This document shows positions 52,640-63,119 of a stretch of DNA of 64,000 nucleotides, piece after piece (within the stretch, counting starts at the first letter, position 1; every line of letters begins with the position of its first letter). The notes beneath the pieces were generated by a model. That model was not told the DNA's origin. It made no database searches and worked only from the letters and a program-made list of their open reading frames with translations. Location of the stretch: positions 1 to 64,000 of the forward strand of contig JACEVL010000677.1 of the NCBI GenBank assembly GCA_020284085.1, given 5' to 3'. A program made the translations under genes and the position numbers. This DNA is from Aporrectodea caliginosa (lineage: Eukaryota > Annelida > Clitellata > Crassiclitellata > Lumbricidae).

Positions 52640-53030
52640 GTGTAGAACAGATGTTTCCTGCTCTCGGGGGCTATATTTCAAACGAACGTTGGGAGGTGTT
52701 CAAAATAATAGCAATACATATCTCTTATGTATGAGAAATTCGCCCTATAAGGCCTATATTAAAGTAAAAGCAGAAGAGAGGCCCTGAATGAGTCGTATTA
52801 TGCTATATGAACGGAAAACATTGTTCAATTATTTCATTAATTATAGTCAACAGCATATCACCTTATTCTACACATTTCATCAAACTCATTATACAGTTCA
52901 GTCAATTAAAATTGCTTTCTCGATATCAACCACCATCACAATAATAACACTATTGAACAGACGAGTAAAATGGTGTGAGCAATGGTGGTGATATTAATAG
53001 ATCGGCTAAAGACACAACTTAAACATGCAT
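52640..53030. other. AT-rich spacer
   Basis: A 67-codon frame at 52788-52991 has no recognisable domain. Confidence 0.35.
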
Positions 53031-53159
53031 GATGATGATTCCATTTGTTTAATGACATCCTTTGGCTACTATGGCCGTCTTTGTGTTTCTATTGTATCTC
53101 CGTTCTGTTTGGCCCATTGGCTCTTTTTTATTGCAATTCTCTCTTTTTTAACATCTCTT

Positions 53160-53357
53160 TTCCTTTTTTTCCTTATCCTTTTATGTGGCTATTTCAGCTC
53201 CTTTTTTTGCTAATTCAGCCTTTTTTGGCCATATCAGCTCTTTTTTGGCTATATCAGCTCTTTTGGCTATATCAGCTCTTTGGTTATTTCAGCTCTTTTT
53301 GGCTATATCAGCTCTTTTTGGCTATATCAGCTTTTTTGGCTATTTCAGCTCTTTTCA
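53160..53357. repeat. Minisatellite GGCTATATCAGCTCTTTTT
   Basis: About nine units of 17-22 bp. The overlapping Phe-rich frames come from the repeat. Confidence 0.9.
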
Positions 53358-53451
53358 AGTATGTTTACAAAGTTATTAACAGTACTTCTAAGTTTTCTAT
53401 AATAACATGTAATGCTATTTGCAAACAGAAATTCTAAACATGCGTGTGTCC

Positions 53452-53518
53452 ACAGTTTAACGGCAGCTTATGACAACATAGGCCGTTGCCGCCGACAAGG
53501 ATTAGTTTTTGGCATATT
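53452..53518 (-). ncRNA. Putative small RNA with GTTAAAC hairpin
   Basis: Minus strand: TTAATATGCCAAAAACTAAT, CCTTGTC, hairpin GGCGGC/GCTGCC and GTTAAACTGTGG. The module 53540-53577 faces it. Confidence 0.5.
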
Positions 53519-53539
53519 AAACATGCACAATGATTTGGT

Positions 53540-53577
53540 TTTATTATAAGATCGTTGAGTAGCTTTTAAAGGAGTCT
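53540..53577 (-). promoter_or_regulatory. PSE-TATA-like module
   Basis: Minus-strand box AGACTCCTTTAAAAGC; TATAATAA starts about 30 bp on. Confidence 0.4.
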
Positions 53578-53711
53578 AATTGCAGACATTCTTTTACGCG
53601 TCGTTTTTTTGTCTCGGCTGCGCTACAGCGATATGCAAATCATCCATTTAATATTTAAATAACAATATTAATAATAATAATAATACTATTGATAATACTA
53701 ATAATAATAAT

Positions 53712-53848
53712 AAACCGTTGGCTTCGCCGGGGGCAGCAACCCGTGGAGGACATTTCCAGGTGGTCCAAGAATAGCCGAAAACAGCCGGGTATCGGCTGTT
53801 CGATTTTTGGCTATCACCAGGGAGATACCGCTAACGGATTAATAATAA
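53712..53848. other. GC-rich insert between AAT tracts
   Basis: Contains GCTTCGCCGGGGGCAGCAAC and GGGTATCGGCTGTTCG. The plus frame is open but short (about 45 codons). It may be the body of a small element whose tail is the following AAT tract. Confidence 0.35.
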
Positions 53849-53862
53849 TAATAATAATAATA

Positions 53863-54082
53863 ATCTTTTCTTTAATTTAGCGCCTGACAAACGCACTGCG
53901 CTGTACATTTACATGTTATGCAATTGAACAATCTTAACTAGTTAACTACTAACAGAACAGACAGCTTGTAATACAACGGCGCTAATAGCAGCCTACAAAG
54001 CAAATCTGCCCTAACGGGGCTCGAACTCGGTACCTCTCGCACTCTTCGCCAGATGTTATCCAACGCGCCACCGGACCCCCCC
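53863..54082 (-). repeat. SINE-I
   Basis: Minus strand from the head with B-box GAGTTCGAGCCC to an ATT tail. Confidence 0.7.
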
Positions 54083-54159
54083 AGCCTATTCATCACGGCT
54101 TGGAACCTTCCCTTTTCTTGCTGCCCAGCACATTTGTGAAGTCATGTAAAGGTCTTTTT

Positions 54160-54195
54160 GAACACCGCTTTTAAGCACTGACGCTTTCAAATAAG
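54160..54195 (+). promoter_or_regulatory. PSE-like box, TATA lost
   Basis: GAACACCGCTTTTAAG; TTTCAAATAAG stands where the copy at 13636 has TTTATATAAG. Confidence 0.3.
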
Positions 54196-54324
54196 ACGTC
54201 AAGTTTCGAAAATGTAACTAAATGCGGAATTTGGCTACTCCAACTGGTTAATTACGCCGCGATTCATTGGATTCGCTACAATAATTATATGCAAATAAAT
54301 TCGCGATTCAACAGATAGGCCGCG

Positions 54325-54412
54325 ATTATTAGAGTAAAGGACTTGCTCCAGGTCTCTACCCAGTAACCATCTAAGAGGAGTAGGATCGAACCCGTACTCT
54401 CAACGTTACACA
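54325..54412 (-). repeat. SINE-II
   Basis: Minus strand B-box ACGGGTTCGATCC and CTGGAGCAAGTCCTT. Confidence 0.55.
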
Positions 54413-54435
54413 GTCAGTTTCCATTGTTTAACGAC

Positions 54436-54905
54436 ATTCGCTCTCTTCCTCCCTTTCCTCTACTTGCTCTCCTCCTCCTTTTGCTCCATTCGCTCTCTTC
54501 CCTCTTTCATCCACTCGATCTCCTCCAACTTTTCCTCCATTCGCTCTCTCTTCCTCTCTTTCATCCACTCGATCTCCTCCTCCTTTTCCTCCGTTCGCTC
54601 TCTTCCTCTCTTCCTCCATCTCGCTCCTCTCCCTCCTCCTTTTCCTCCATTCGATCTCTTCCCTCTCTCTTCCTCCATTCGCTCTCTTCCTCTCTTTTCT
54701 CCATTAGCTCTCTTCCTCTCTTTCATCCATTCGCTCTCTTCCTCTCTTCCTCCATTCGCTCTCTTCCTATCTTTCCTCCATTCGCTCTCTTCCTCTCTTT
54801 CCTCCATTCGCTCTCTTCCTCTCTTTCCTCCATTCGATCTCTTCCTCCCTTTCCTCCACGCGACCTCCTCCTCTTCCTTCACTCGATCTCCTCCTCCTTT
54901 TCCTC
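54436..54905. repeat. Pyrimidine-rich minisatellite
   Basis: About 470 bp of C and T based on CCATTCGCTCTCTTCCTCT, unit about 26 bp. Both strands stay open over long stretches only because of composition. Confidence 0.9.
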
Positions 54906-55005
54906 CTTTCGTGCTTCATTATGATGTCTAATAAAAGTTTAATTACATTACACTTTGAGATCCTACAGCCTGCGATGTAGACGATACACGTAGCTAAGGC
55001 GTTGA

Positions 55006-55043
55006 TATATATAAGGCCAGATGAATTCATTAAAAAGGTGTTT
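55006..55043 (-). promoter_or_regulatory. PSE-TATA-like module
   Basis: Minus-strand box AAACACCTTTTTAATG; TATATATC lies about 30 bp on. Confidence 0.45.
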
Positions 55044-55059
55044 AACCTGAATTGTTATT

Positions 55060-55680
55060 GACGCATTGTCATGAGAAATGGAGGCTTAACTTATCTTTTA
55101 TTTATATTACCATACTATACCCTAGCTTTATCTGATCTAATATAATCCATTCGAATGAAATCTAATGCATGAATTCTTTTGAATGATTATCATAATGTCC
55201 AACACGTCAGTCGATGGCCATGCAAAGATACGGGTTCGATTCCCAGGAATGACAACCTGACTCAGGGTGCTATACAAATAAACAAGGTTTACCGAGATCT
55301 GGCTATTTTAATCGCTATATCTTTCGATTACTACTAATCCTAATTCTTCCTCTATGTTCCCCTTGAGATGCCATAACTTCTCTAATTCAATCCTTGGTTT
55401 GTATGAAATAAATTTGTTTGTTTGAATGTATTACGCTTGCGATGAACAGTGCTGTGCGTTTGCTAGTAGGCTACTTTTCATTAAAGAATATTCTTTCTTA
55501 CTTACTTATTCCAGGCAAGTGGCTACCGTCAGCAAGCAGAGGAATTTGGTCGAGACATAAACTGGGAAGTAAAAGGCAAGTCCTGTGATGATGCACTGGT
55601 TCCGAATTCGTCCATTGTAGGCTCAAGTTGGTTTCGGATTTGCTATAGGAAGAAACGAAGCCATGAGTTATGGTAATATT
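55060..55680. repeat. Inverted cassette interior with an insertion
   Basis: The interior runs backwards, with a plus-strand B-box ACGGGTTCGATTCC at 55229. It is broken at about 55280-55515 by a stretch ending GTGCGTTTGCTAG and ATTAAAGAATATT, similar to a SINE-I 3' end. Confidence 0.5.
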
Positions 55681-55681
55681 T

Positions 55682-55719
55682 AGACACCTTTAAATCGTTT
55701 GCATTTTCTGCTATTTATT
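55682..55719 (+). promoter_or_regulatory. PSE-TATA-like module
   Basis: Box AGACACCTTTAAATCG; TATTTATT starts at 55712. Confidence 0.5.
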
Positions 55720-55887
55720 TATCACGCGTTTAATGGGAGTCCATATTAAGTCATGGTTTTCGCAAAAGTACTTCAAGGTGAACGTTAACGACAGACTTTG
55801 TTTGCCATCATTATTATTAGGAATGGCAATTAGCATCAGTATTAGTATTTCTTTCACTACAGTTGCGAGGCCAGTAACTCTCATGAG

Positions 55888-56006
55888 CTGAGCAAATGTG
55901 AGTGAATGACTTGATCAAGGTCCCTACACAGTAACCGTCTCAGGGGAAGAGGATCGAACCCTTATTCTCCGCTTTACAGGGCAAGCATCCTAACTAATCG
56001 GCTACC
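55888..56006 (-). repeat. SINE-II
   Basis: Minus strand B-box-like GGGTTCGATCC and CTTGATCAAGTCATTCACTC. Confidence 0.6.
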
Positions 56007-56394
56007 GGTGCCTTACAGCAACGCTATATTAAGATAAAAACTATAAAGTAAGATACATTACAACGCGCAATTGGCCAGTGTCATATTTTCTTTGAATACT
56101 AGCAACCAGGATGTTAGTCATAGGATTGGAAAAATCGATCTATTCCTATCGTAAGCTTGCAGGTCGTACAATCCGTGTTTGATAGATGGTAGTTGCACAG
56201 CTTTCTCACCATTTCCATTACACTATCGCACCCTAGCGAACTCAGATATTAATGCGCTGTCGGATGGACGTTAAGTTAGCTTTCTGTTCCTCAGAATCTG
56301 GGTAATCGAGTTGACATAATGATGATAGTGATAATAACAATGACAATAACAATAACAATAACAACAGCAATAACGACAATGATACTATTAATAA

Positions 56395-56402
56395 TAATAA
56401 TG

Positions 56403-56494
<92 letters not shown>
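56395..56494. repeat. (AAT)n microsatellite
   Basis: About 33 AAT units, ending where the LINE reading frame starts. Confidence 0.95.
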
Positions 56495-56495
<1 letters not shown>

Positions 56496-57269
56496 GGACA
56501 GCCGCTGGACAAGTAAAGCATGGACAACTCTGCACGAATCGGCGAACAACACACTAGACCGGGCTCGTCTCTTGGCCTCTCAGGCACCACACGCGGGAGA
56601 TTGGTTGCTAGCGCCTCCGGTTACTGCATTGGGACTCCGTTTAACTGACGAAGTAATACGGATCGCGGTTGGAATGCGACTCGGGACGACACTGTGCGAA
56701 CCTCATGTGTGTCACTGTGGTGAGAGAGTCGACGCCAGAGGACTTCACGGTCTGGCCTGCAGAAAAAACGCTGGCAGACATCAACGGCATAACATCCTCA
56801 ACGATATCATATGGCGATCTTTCGGAAGAGCAAACATCCCTTCTCAGAAAGAACCGTTGGGCCTCACCAGAGAAGATGGTAAACGACCGGACGGCGTGAC
56901 ACTCATCCCGTGGTCATGCGGAAGATGCCTCACTTGGGATGTGACAGTTTCGGATACATTCGCAAAGTCACATCTGGCAACAACATCAACCGAAGCGGGT
57001 GAGGCCGCAAACCGGGCAGCCGCCGCCAAGAGATTGAAATACGCCACAATCACCCGAACACATGCTTTTGTGGCGGTAGCACTTGAGTCCAGCGGTGCTT
57101 GGAGCTCAGAAGGATTGAATTTTGTGTTGGAGCTTGGACGAAGGTTGACGGATGCAACCCATGACACCCTCGAAACAAACTACCTATTCCAAAGACTCTC
57201 GGTAGCTGTCCAACGCGGGAACGCCATCTGTTTTTCCTCGACCTTACCATGCTAAATTACTCACTTTGC

Positions 57270-57275
<6 letters not shown>
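56494..57275 (+). mobile_element. 5'-truncated LINE with zinc knuckle and PD-(D/E)xK-like endonuclease region
   Basis: One open frame runs from TGG at about 56495 to the stop at 57253. It includes APHAGDWLLAPPVTALGLRL, a Cys-Cys-His-Cys cluster (CHCGERVDARGLHGLAC), then KRPDGVTLIPW and LTWDVTVSDTF. RPD with a later D fits restriction-like endonuclease domains at the C-terminus of some LINEs, and this segment is common in mollusc and cnidarian retroelement proteins. The RT part is missing and an ATA tail follows. The frame is intact, so the copy may be young. The clade is not settled. Confidence 0.8.

Positions 57276-57352
<77 letters not shown>
57270..57352. repeat. (AAT)n microsatellite, probable LINE tail
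   Basis: Follows the LINE stop by about 15 bp. Confidence 0.9.
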
Positions 57353-57395
57353 GCTTCACTATCTCATGACCAGGCATCTACCAATGATAATATTT

Positions 57396-57433
57396 AGACA
57401 CCTTTAAAATGCATGCATCAGATGCTATTTATA
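57396..57433 (+). promoter_or_regulatory. PSE-TATA-like module
   Basis: Box AGACACCTTTAAAATG; TATTTATA starts at 57426. Confidence 0.5.
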
Positions 57434-57599
57434 AGTCACGCGTGTAATTGCATTATGTTAGTGTCCCTCAAATAAGCAGTTTCATGAACATTAGTAACTA
57501 TATTACTTTATGCTGTTTAACAAAGTAACTCTTGGTGACATTGTAGATTGATGTTTTGACATCTTAGATTGATGTCATTACTGTATAAATATCTAGTTG

Positions 57600-57970
57600 T
57601 ATTGCATTGTATTGTATAGGCTCGTTTGTTCCTGTTGTAAATCCGCCACTGATTTAAGCCCACAATAGAGGAATCACGGGACCAGAGCATCGCAGGACTT
57701 GACGTTTTACTTCTACCAAATTCTTCTGCTTGCTGACAGAACCACTAGGCTTGGATCAATATACGCAGTCGAACCCACATTCACATTATCATTGAATGAT
57801 GTTTTGGACATTATGACAATGGCTCAATAGAAGTCATAGATTAGATTAAATTAGATGGGAATGGATTTAGATTAGATTAGATAAAGGTAAGGAATAATAC
57901 GATATGGTAAAAACAATATAAAGATAAGTTAAGCTTCATTTACTCATGAACTAGCGTCAAGCGATGATAA
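57600..57970. repeat. Promoter cassette interior
   Basis: CTCGTTTGTTCCTGTTGTAA, a minus-strand B-box near 57770 and a short TTAGA tract, then the module 57976. Confidence 0.5.
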
Positions 57971-57975
57971 TATTT

Positions 57976-58012
57976 AAACACCTTTAAACGGATGGAACAG
58001 ATTCTATTTAAA
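57976..58012 (+). promoter_or_regulatory. PSE-TATA-like module
   Basis: Box AAACACCTTTAAACGG; TATTTAAA starts at 58005. The downstream sequence matches the one after 50523. Confidence 0.45.
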
Positions 58013-58070
58013 AATGACGCGCTCAGTAGCTGTATGCTGCATAGTTCTCCGCCCATAGCCATGTACGATA

Positions 58071-58189
58071 ATAAACTCTGTCACTAAACAGCTTGTGGTA
58101 GAGCCAGCCCAAAGCCTGGAGGAATGAGGAGGGCGACGTTGATCGTCTTTGTTATGACACGGGGTCATTAAACAGCAGCTAAGCAACCA
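58071..58189 (+). ncRNA. Twister-like element, worn
   Basis: AAACTCTGTC, AGAGCCAGCCCAAAGCCTGG, TGAGGAGGGCGACG and a hairpin ending GTCATTAAACAGC. It lies at the same internal site as 4999 and 51546. Confidence 0.55.
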
Positions 58190-58294
58190 AACTATAACAA
58201 ATTAGTAATCTTCATCATTATTAGCAATGCCTGTTAGAATTGTTTTTGGTATTTCATTTACTATACACGTATGCGCAGTAAATCATTTGATGCG

Positions 58295-58410
58295 CATTGT
58301 CTGTGAACGACTTACTCAAGGGCCCTGCACTGTACACAGTATCCATCTCAAAGAGAGGAGGACCGAACCCGTATTATTCACGTTACAATGCGAATATCCT
58401 AACTAACCGA
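58295..58410 (-). repeat. SINE-II
   Basis: Minus strand B-box-like ACGGGTTCGGTCC and CCTTGAGTAAGTCGTTCAC. Confidence 0.55.
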
Positions 58411-58724
58411 TGCCTTGCAAAGAACGTTATATTAAGACAAAAACTGTAAAGTAAGATGCAATCGTTATACACTAAGACATTACAACGTAAAATCGGTGAC
58501 TACGATATATTGTTTGGTTACTATTAAACACCAGGATAATCAACGAAACGAGTTAGATTAGATTAATAGAGGAGTCGAAAACTTATTTTTGATCTCATCT
58601 TATCGCTCAGTTTCTTTCTATCGTTCTCTTCCAATCAATCTCTTCCCAACACAGGTAAGTCGATTTTGACAGAAGTTAACGCTAAACCCGAACACATTTT
58701 CCGAATGGTTATCGCGCTGCTTTT

Positions 58725-58762
58725 AGACACCTTTAAAACGTGGTCAGCCGATGCTATATAAA
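58725..58762 (+). promoter_or_regulatory. PSE-TATA-like module
   Basis: Box AGACACCTTTAAAACG; TATATAAA starts at 58755. Sequence is shared with 5676 up to GATGACAAA; then a cassette interior begins instead of the RNA-like part. Confidence 0.5.
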
Positions 58763-58789
58763 TTCGGGTCGCCGATGACAAACCGAGTG

Positions 58790-59170
58790 GTCGCGTTTGT
58801 TCATATATTATAATTATAGTAAATCCGCCACTGACTTGAACCTACTATGGACGAATCCCAAGGACCTTTATATACTGGACCAGCGTATCACAGAACTTAC
58901 CGTTTACTTCCCAGCTTATGCCTCTACCAAATTATTCTGCTGGCTGACCCACTTGCATTGGGTCAAAGCACGGAGTCGAACTCCTCATGCTCATCGACTG
59001 GTATCTTCGACATTATGATAATGTCTCAATAGAAGTACTAGATTGCTTTAGATTATATTAGAATAGACTAGGTCATATTCAAGTATGGGATAATAAAAAA
59101 ATTAGATCAGATTAAAAAGATGAGAAAAGTTAAGCTTCATTTTCTCATGACCAAACATCTACCACTGATA
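58790..59170. repeat. Promoter cassette interior
   Basis: Minus-strand B-box near 58975 (GAGTTCGACTCCGTG). The short frames here are non-coding. Confidence 0.5.
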
Positions 59171-59176
59171 TTACTT

Positions 59177-59214
59177 AGACACCTTGAAAACGGATGCGTC
59201 AAACGCTATTTATT
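59177..59214 (+). promoter_or_regulatory. PSE-TATA-like module
   Basis: Box AGACACCTTGAAAACG; TATTTATT starts at 59207. Confidence 0.5.
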
Positions 59215-59394
59215 AGACATGCGTTTAATCTTGTAGATGGATGAATTGATCAATCGACGTTTCATGGACTTTAGTAACCATATTACCCTATGCTGTTAAA
59301 CAAAATGAATTTTGTTGACATTGTTGTGAGCTGTTTTGACATATTAGACTGATGTCATCACTGTATAAATTTCTGCTTGTATTGTGTTGTATAG

Positions 59395-59760
59395 CATTGA
59401 TTGTTCCTAGAGTAAATCCGCCACTGGCTTCAGCCCACAATGGACGAATAAACAGAACCTCTATCCACGGGACCAGAGTTTCGCAGAACTTGACGTTCTG
59501 CTTGCAAGCCTATGCTTGGACCAAAATGCCACTACTAAGTGACTCGAGCCACTTGTCTTGGGTCAGTACACGAATTCAACCACATGATAATCGACTGATG
59601 TCTTAGACATCATGATAACATCTCATGAGATGTCTTAGATTAGATCAGATTAGATTAGATTAGATTAAGGAAAGGGATAAAAAAGATGAGATAATATAAG
59701 TTAAGATAAGAAAAGATAAGCTTCACTTTCTCATGACCAAGTATCAATCAATGATAATAT
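59395..59760. repeat. Promoter cassette interior
   Basis: Diverged copy with GCCCACAATGGACGAAT and a TTAGA tract at about 59640. Confidence 0.5.
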
Positions 59761-59766
59761 AGTCAT

Positions 59767-59804
59767 AGACACCTTTAAAACGAATGCAGCAGATACTATA
59801 AATA
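59767..59804 (+). promoter_or_regulatory. PSE-TATA-like module
   Basis: Box AGACACCTTTAAAACG; TATAAATA starts at 59797. Confidence 0.5.
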
Positions 59805-59853
59805 TATCACGCGCTCAATCGCAGTGTCTTTTAAAAGTTTTTTATTACTATGA

Positions 59854-59890
59854 GATCGACGTTAACCGAAGACGTAAGATGTCGCCAAAT
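59854..59890 (+). ncRNA. Type-A hairpin, stem CGACGT/ATGTCG
   Basis: CGACGT, TAACCG, a loop and ATGTCG, then CCAAATCAC. Confidence 0.45.
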
Positions 59891-59936
59891 CACAATTATA
59901 CTATCCATAAAAATTAACTTTATTTACTGACGCGTA

Positions 59937-59974
59937 CTTATATAGTTTTACATGAATACGTTAAAAAGGTGTTT
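59937..59974 (-). promoter_or_regulatory. PSE-TATA-like module
   Basis: Minus-strand box AAACACCTTTTTAACG; TATATAAG starts 30 bp after the box start. Confidence 0.5.
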
Positions 59975-60012
59975 AGCATCAACCAATACTCATGGCCTTG
60001 TTTTTCCCATTG

Positions 60013-60016
<4 letters not shown>

Positions 60017-60082
<66 letters not shown>
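60017..60082. repeat. (CT)n microsatellite, probable LINE tail
   Basis: About 32 CT units directly after the minus-strand LINE fragment. Confidence 0.9.
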
Positions 60083-60088
<6 letters not shown>

Positions 60089-60490
60089 GATACGAGGGTT
60101 GGTCGCATTGTAGACGATTCTTCTCCATCCTCTCCTGTTCTCGGTTTCTCGCAGCATCCTTTCCGTTGATAATTCCAACCATTCACCCACATTGTCCATC
60201 CATCTCTTCCTTGGTTTCCCTCTTGCTCTTGCTCCCGGTACCGTTCCTTGCACATTCACCTTGTTTCCTCATTATATGCCCAAAGTAAGACATCTTTCTT
60301 CTTTTGATTGATTCCAGTAAATTCCTTTCCACTCCCGCCGTCTCTAACACCCATTCATTTGTTTTTTTTCTCTATCCATGATATACCCAGTATTTTTCGT
60401 ATGCATTTCATTTCAAATGCTTTTATTCTCTCCTCATCCCTCTTGTTGATTGTCCAGCTCTCGCAGCCATACATCAAATACAAATACGAC
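60083..60490 (-). mobile_element. LINE polyprotein C-terminus, frameshifted
   Basis: Minus strand in shifting frames: YLMYGCESWTINKRDEERI, KAFEMKCIRKILGISW, LLESIKRRKMSYFGHIMRK, then GKPRKRWMDNVGEWL and RGWRRIVYNATNP. This 'YGxExW...FGHxMR...GRxRxRW' tail is standard in endonuclease-reverse transcriptase LINEs. At least two frameshifts, so inactive. Confidence 0.8.
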
Positions 60491-60536
60491 ACTGCATTTA
60501 CATATTCATATACGTTAAAGCAGTAGTAGTAGTTTC

Positions 60537-60596
60537 AGTTTAACGACGCTGTGTGATAACAAACGTCATTAGCGTCGTCATTCTACTTCATAAGGT
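60537..60596 (-). ncRNA. Twister-like element, 3' part only
   Basis: Minus strand: GACGCTAATGACG, TTTGTTATCACACAGCGTCG, TTAAACTG. The ribozyme-like part is replaced or lost. Confidence 0.4.
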
Positions 60597-60684
60597 GAGG
60601 CAAAATAAGATAAGATTTAAACAATAAGATATGGTAAATTAAGCTTCACTTTCTCATGACGAAGCATCTTGCGAAGACAATATT

Positions 60685-60722
60685 AGACACCTTTAAAACT
60701 TATGTATCAGATACTATTAATA
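60685..60722 (+). promoter_or_regulatory. PSE-TATA-like module
   Basis: Box AGACACCTTTAAAACT; TATTAATA starts at 60715. Confidence 0.5.
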
Positions 60723-60944
60723 AACCACGCACCCAGTAGTGGTGTCTTGAGAATACTTCAAAGTCGCAGTCTTCGATTAGATTAGATTATAAGTAAGTAA
60801 ATCCTTTATTGAAAAACCAACTGCTTACCGCAATTCGGTATACATAGTTCATCAAATTTAGATAAATAAATAAATTTATGTATAAAGCATCCGTGTGACA
60901 AATGTTTTACGAGATAGAGAGTTTGCCTTAGGTATTATTCTATT

Positions 60945-61115
60945 GTGTGTTCTGGGGCGTAGCGAGTATGAAACAGTTTTCACGGGAGTCAATACCTTTG
61001 GTTGGCCTCTAAGCTGGGAAACAATGGGCAAGGTTATCAAAAATACGGCATTGACCAGCATTGTGGAATTTCTGGATTCGTGTGTCCGACATTATAGATA
61101 TTAGAATATTCGAAA
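60945..61115 (+). repeat. Dispersed repeat preceding a GT array
   Basis: Copy of 1855-2020 and 6470-6680. Confidence 0.6.
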
Positions 61116-61292
61116 ATTAACACTGCTGCCCGAGAGTTTTCGTATGCGAGCCTTAACAAATTTTTGAGTTAAACACTGACGGTACGAGGGGTTTGATTGA
61201 CAGTTGGTTGTGCATGCCATATATCACTGCATCTGTAACAAATGGAGTCTGTGTGTGTATTGGTGGTGTGATAAGTGCGTCGGTTAGAGGGA

Positions 61293-61295
<3 letters not shown>

Positions 61296-61373
<78 letters not shown>

Positions 61374-61382
61374 TACGTATGT
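61296..61382. repeat. (GT)n microsatellite
   Basis: About 37 units. Confidence 0.95.
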
Positions 61383-61584
61383 GTGTGTGTGCTTATGTGC
61401 GCGTATAATTACCATACGCTTTTGCTTTCTGCGGTCATGATGTAACAAGCTATCTGTTTTTCTTCGAATTTATTGGACTTCCTTATAAAATAAACTAGAA
61501 GTATTTCTGACGAAGAATATTCGTGCTACCATTGGCCCAGTGCGTCGCAGAATCTGCCGTTTACTTCCCAGCTCTATAGAAGTC

Positions 61585-61650
61585 CTAGATTAGATTAGAT
61601 TAGATTAGATTAGATTAGATTAGATTAGATTAGATTAGATTAGATTAAAA
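61585..61650. repeat. (GATTA)n microsatellite
   Basis: About 12 units. Confidence 0.95.
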
Positions 61651-61839
61651 TGCATTTAAATTAGATCAGATTTGTGATAGTTGTCATTGAAAGTATTTAA
61701 ATAATTAAATACGCCAACCAGTTAGCATTAGACGATGGGCCCCACAGTCCATTGTCCAGCTGAACCGTCGCTTGAGGCCTCATTTCAACATAGTTTGTCA
61801 GCGTAAGCTTAAACGTACTTGAAACATTGGATATTTTGT

Positions 61840-62045
61840 ATGGGGCCGATATGACTGGGGCCGATATGACTGGGGCCGATATGACTGGGGCCGATTTGAC
61901 GGGGGCCGATTTGACGGGGCCGATTTGACGGGGCTGTTTTGTCGAGGCCATTTTGACGGGGCCGTTTTGTCGGGGCCGTTTTGTCGGGGCCCATTTCTCG
62001 GGGCCGTTTTGTCGGGGCTGATTTGTCCTGGGCCGTTCTGACGGG
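61840..62045. repeat. GC-rich minisatellite, unit 14-15 bp
   Basis: About 14 units of GGGGCCGATATGACT, drifting to GGGGCCGATTTGACG and GGGGCCGTTTTGTC from left to right. The minus-strand frames rich in Pro and Asn (SNRPQSYRP-like) reflect the repeat. Confidence 0.9.
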
Positions 62046-62144
62046 TCACCTTGATTGTCAGTTGGTTGTGCATGCCATATATCACTGCATCTGTAACAAA
62101 TGGAGTCTGTGTGTGTATTGGTGGTGGGATAAGTGCGTCGGTTG

Positions 62145-62146
62145 GA

Positions 62147-62186
<40 letters not shown>

Positions 62187-62222
62187 GCGTGTGCGTGTGC
62201 GTGTGTGTGTGTGTGTGTACGT
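62145..62222. repeat. (GT)n with GTGTGC units
   Basis: GT array with four GTGCGT steps. Confidence 0.95.
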
Positions 62223-62413
62223 ATGTGTGTGTGCTTATGTGCGCGTATAATTACCATACGCTTTTGCTTTCTTCGAATTTATTGGACTTCCTTATAAAAT
62301 AAACTAGAAGTATTTCTGACGAAGAATATTCGTGCTTTATAATAATTTCAAATCTAAGTTACTTTACACCGCCAAATCCTATTTACTGAAACGTTCTGCA
62401 GAACTTTGGCGTG

Positions 62414-62451
62414 TTTATATATAGCGCAGAAGAATGCATTTAAAAGGTGCT
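62414..62451 (-). promoter_or_regulatory. PSE-TATA-like module
   Basis: Minus-strand box AAGCACCTTTTAAATG; TATATATA lies about 30 bp on. Confidence 0.45.
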
Positions 62452-62544
62452 TAGCATCAACCAATATTCATGGCTTCGTTGCAATCTACCATTGGGCCAG
62501 TGCATCGCAGAAATTGCCGTTTACTTCCCAGCTCTATAGAAGTT

Positions 62545-62632
62545 TTAGATTAGATTAGATTAGATTAGATTAGATTAGATTAGATTAGATTAGATTAGAT
62601 TAGATTAGATTAGATTAGATTAGATTAAAATG
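62545..62632. repeat. (GATTA)n microsatellite
   Basis: About 16 units. Confidence 0.95.
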
Positions 62633-62745
62633 GATTTAAATTAGATCAGATTAAGGTAAAAGATAATGAGATCAGATTTAAAATATCAGATAAGATAGGT
62701 TTCACTTTCTCATGAACTAGCGTCAATCGATGGTAATAGAATTTT

Positions 62746-62783
62746 AGACACCTTTAAAACGTATGAATCATATGCTATTAATA
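62746..62783 (+). promoter_or_regulatory. PSE-TATA-like module
   Basis: Box AGACACCTTTAAAACG; TATTAATA starts at 62776. A worn type-A hairpin (GGTCGAAGGAAGCGG, ATGTCGCC) follows at 62828-62866, as at 8430. Confidence 0.5.
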
Positions 62784-62977
62784 TATCACGCGTTCAATCG
62801 CAGTCAGTGCGTCTTTAAAGATGACACAAGGTCGAAGGAAGCGGTGGTCGTAAGATGTCGCCAAACAATTACAAATATATAATCATCACCATTATTAATA
62901 CCATTGGCGATTAGTATTCGTATTAGTATTAGTATTTAATTTACAATACACTAATGACCATTAATTCTGATTCTGAT

Positions 62978-63102
62978 GAGCTGAGCAATAGTGAGTGAAG
63001 GACTTGCCCAAGATCCCTAGACACAGTAACCGTCTCAGGGTAGGAGAAGAGAACCCGCATTTTCCGCGCGTAACAAGGCGAGGATTCTTCCGATTTGTCA
63101 CC
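62978..63102 (-). repeat. SINE-II
   Basis: Minus strand CTCGCCTTGTTACGCG and CTTGGGCAAGTCCTTCACTC. Confidence 0.6.
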
Positions 63103-63119
63103 AAGTCCTTCACTCACAA

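Larger units (their letters stand above)
61193..61660 (+). repeat. Direct duplicate, partner 62050-62640
   Basis: GACAGTTGGTTGTGCATGCC, AACAAATGGAGTCTGTG, a GT array, TTCTGACGAAGAATATTCGT and a GATTA array occur in the same order in both. Confidence 0.85.
62050..62640 (+). repeat. Direct duplicate, partner 61193-61660
   Basis: See 61193. The copies are offset by about 857 bp. Confidence 0.85.
62414..62784. repeat. Divergent promoter cassette, short
   Basis: Modules at 62414 (minus) and 62746 (plus) with a GATTA array at 62545-62632. The tRNA-like part of the interior is deleted. Confidence 0.55.

Noticed and set aside
54424..54931. Ser/Leu/Phe-rich or Glu/Arg-rich protein
   Set aside because: Open frames on both strands arise from the pyrimidine-rich 26-bp minisatellite.
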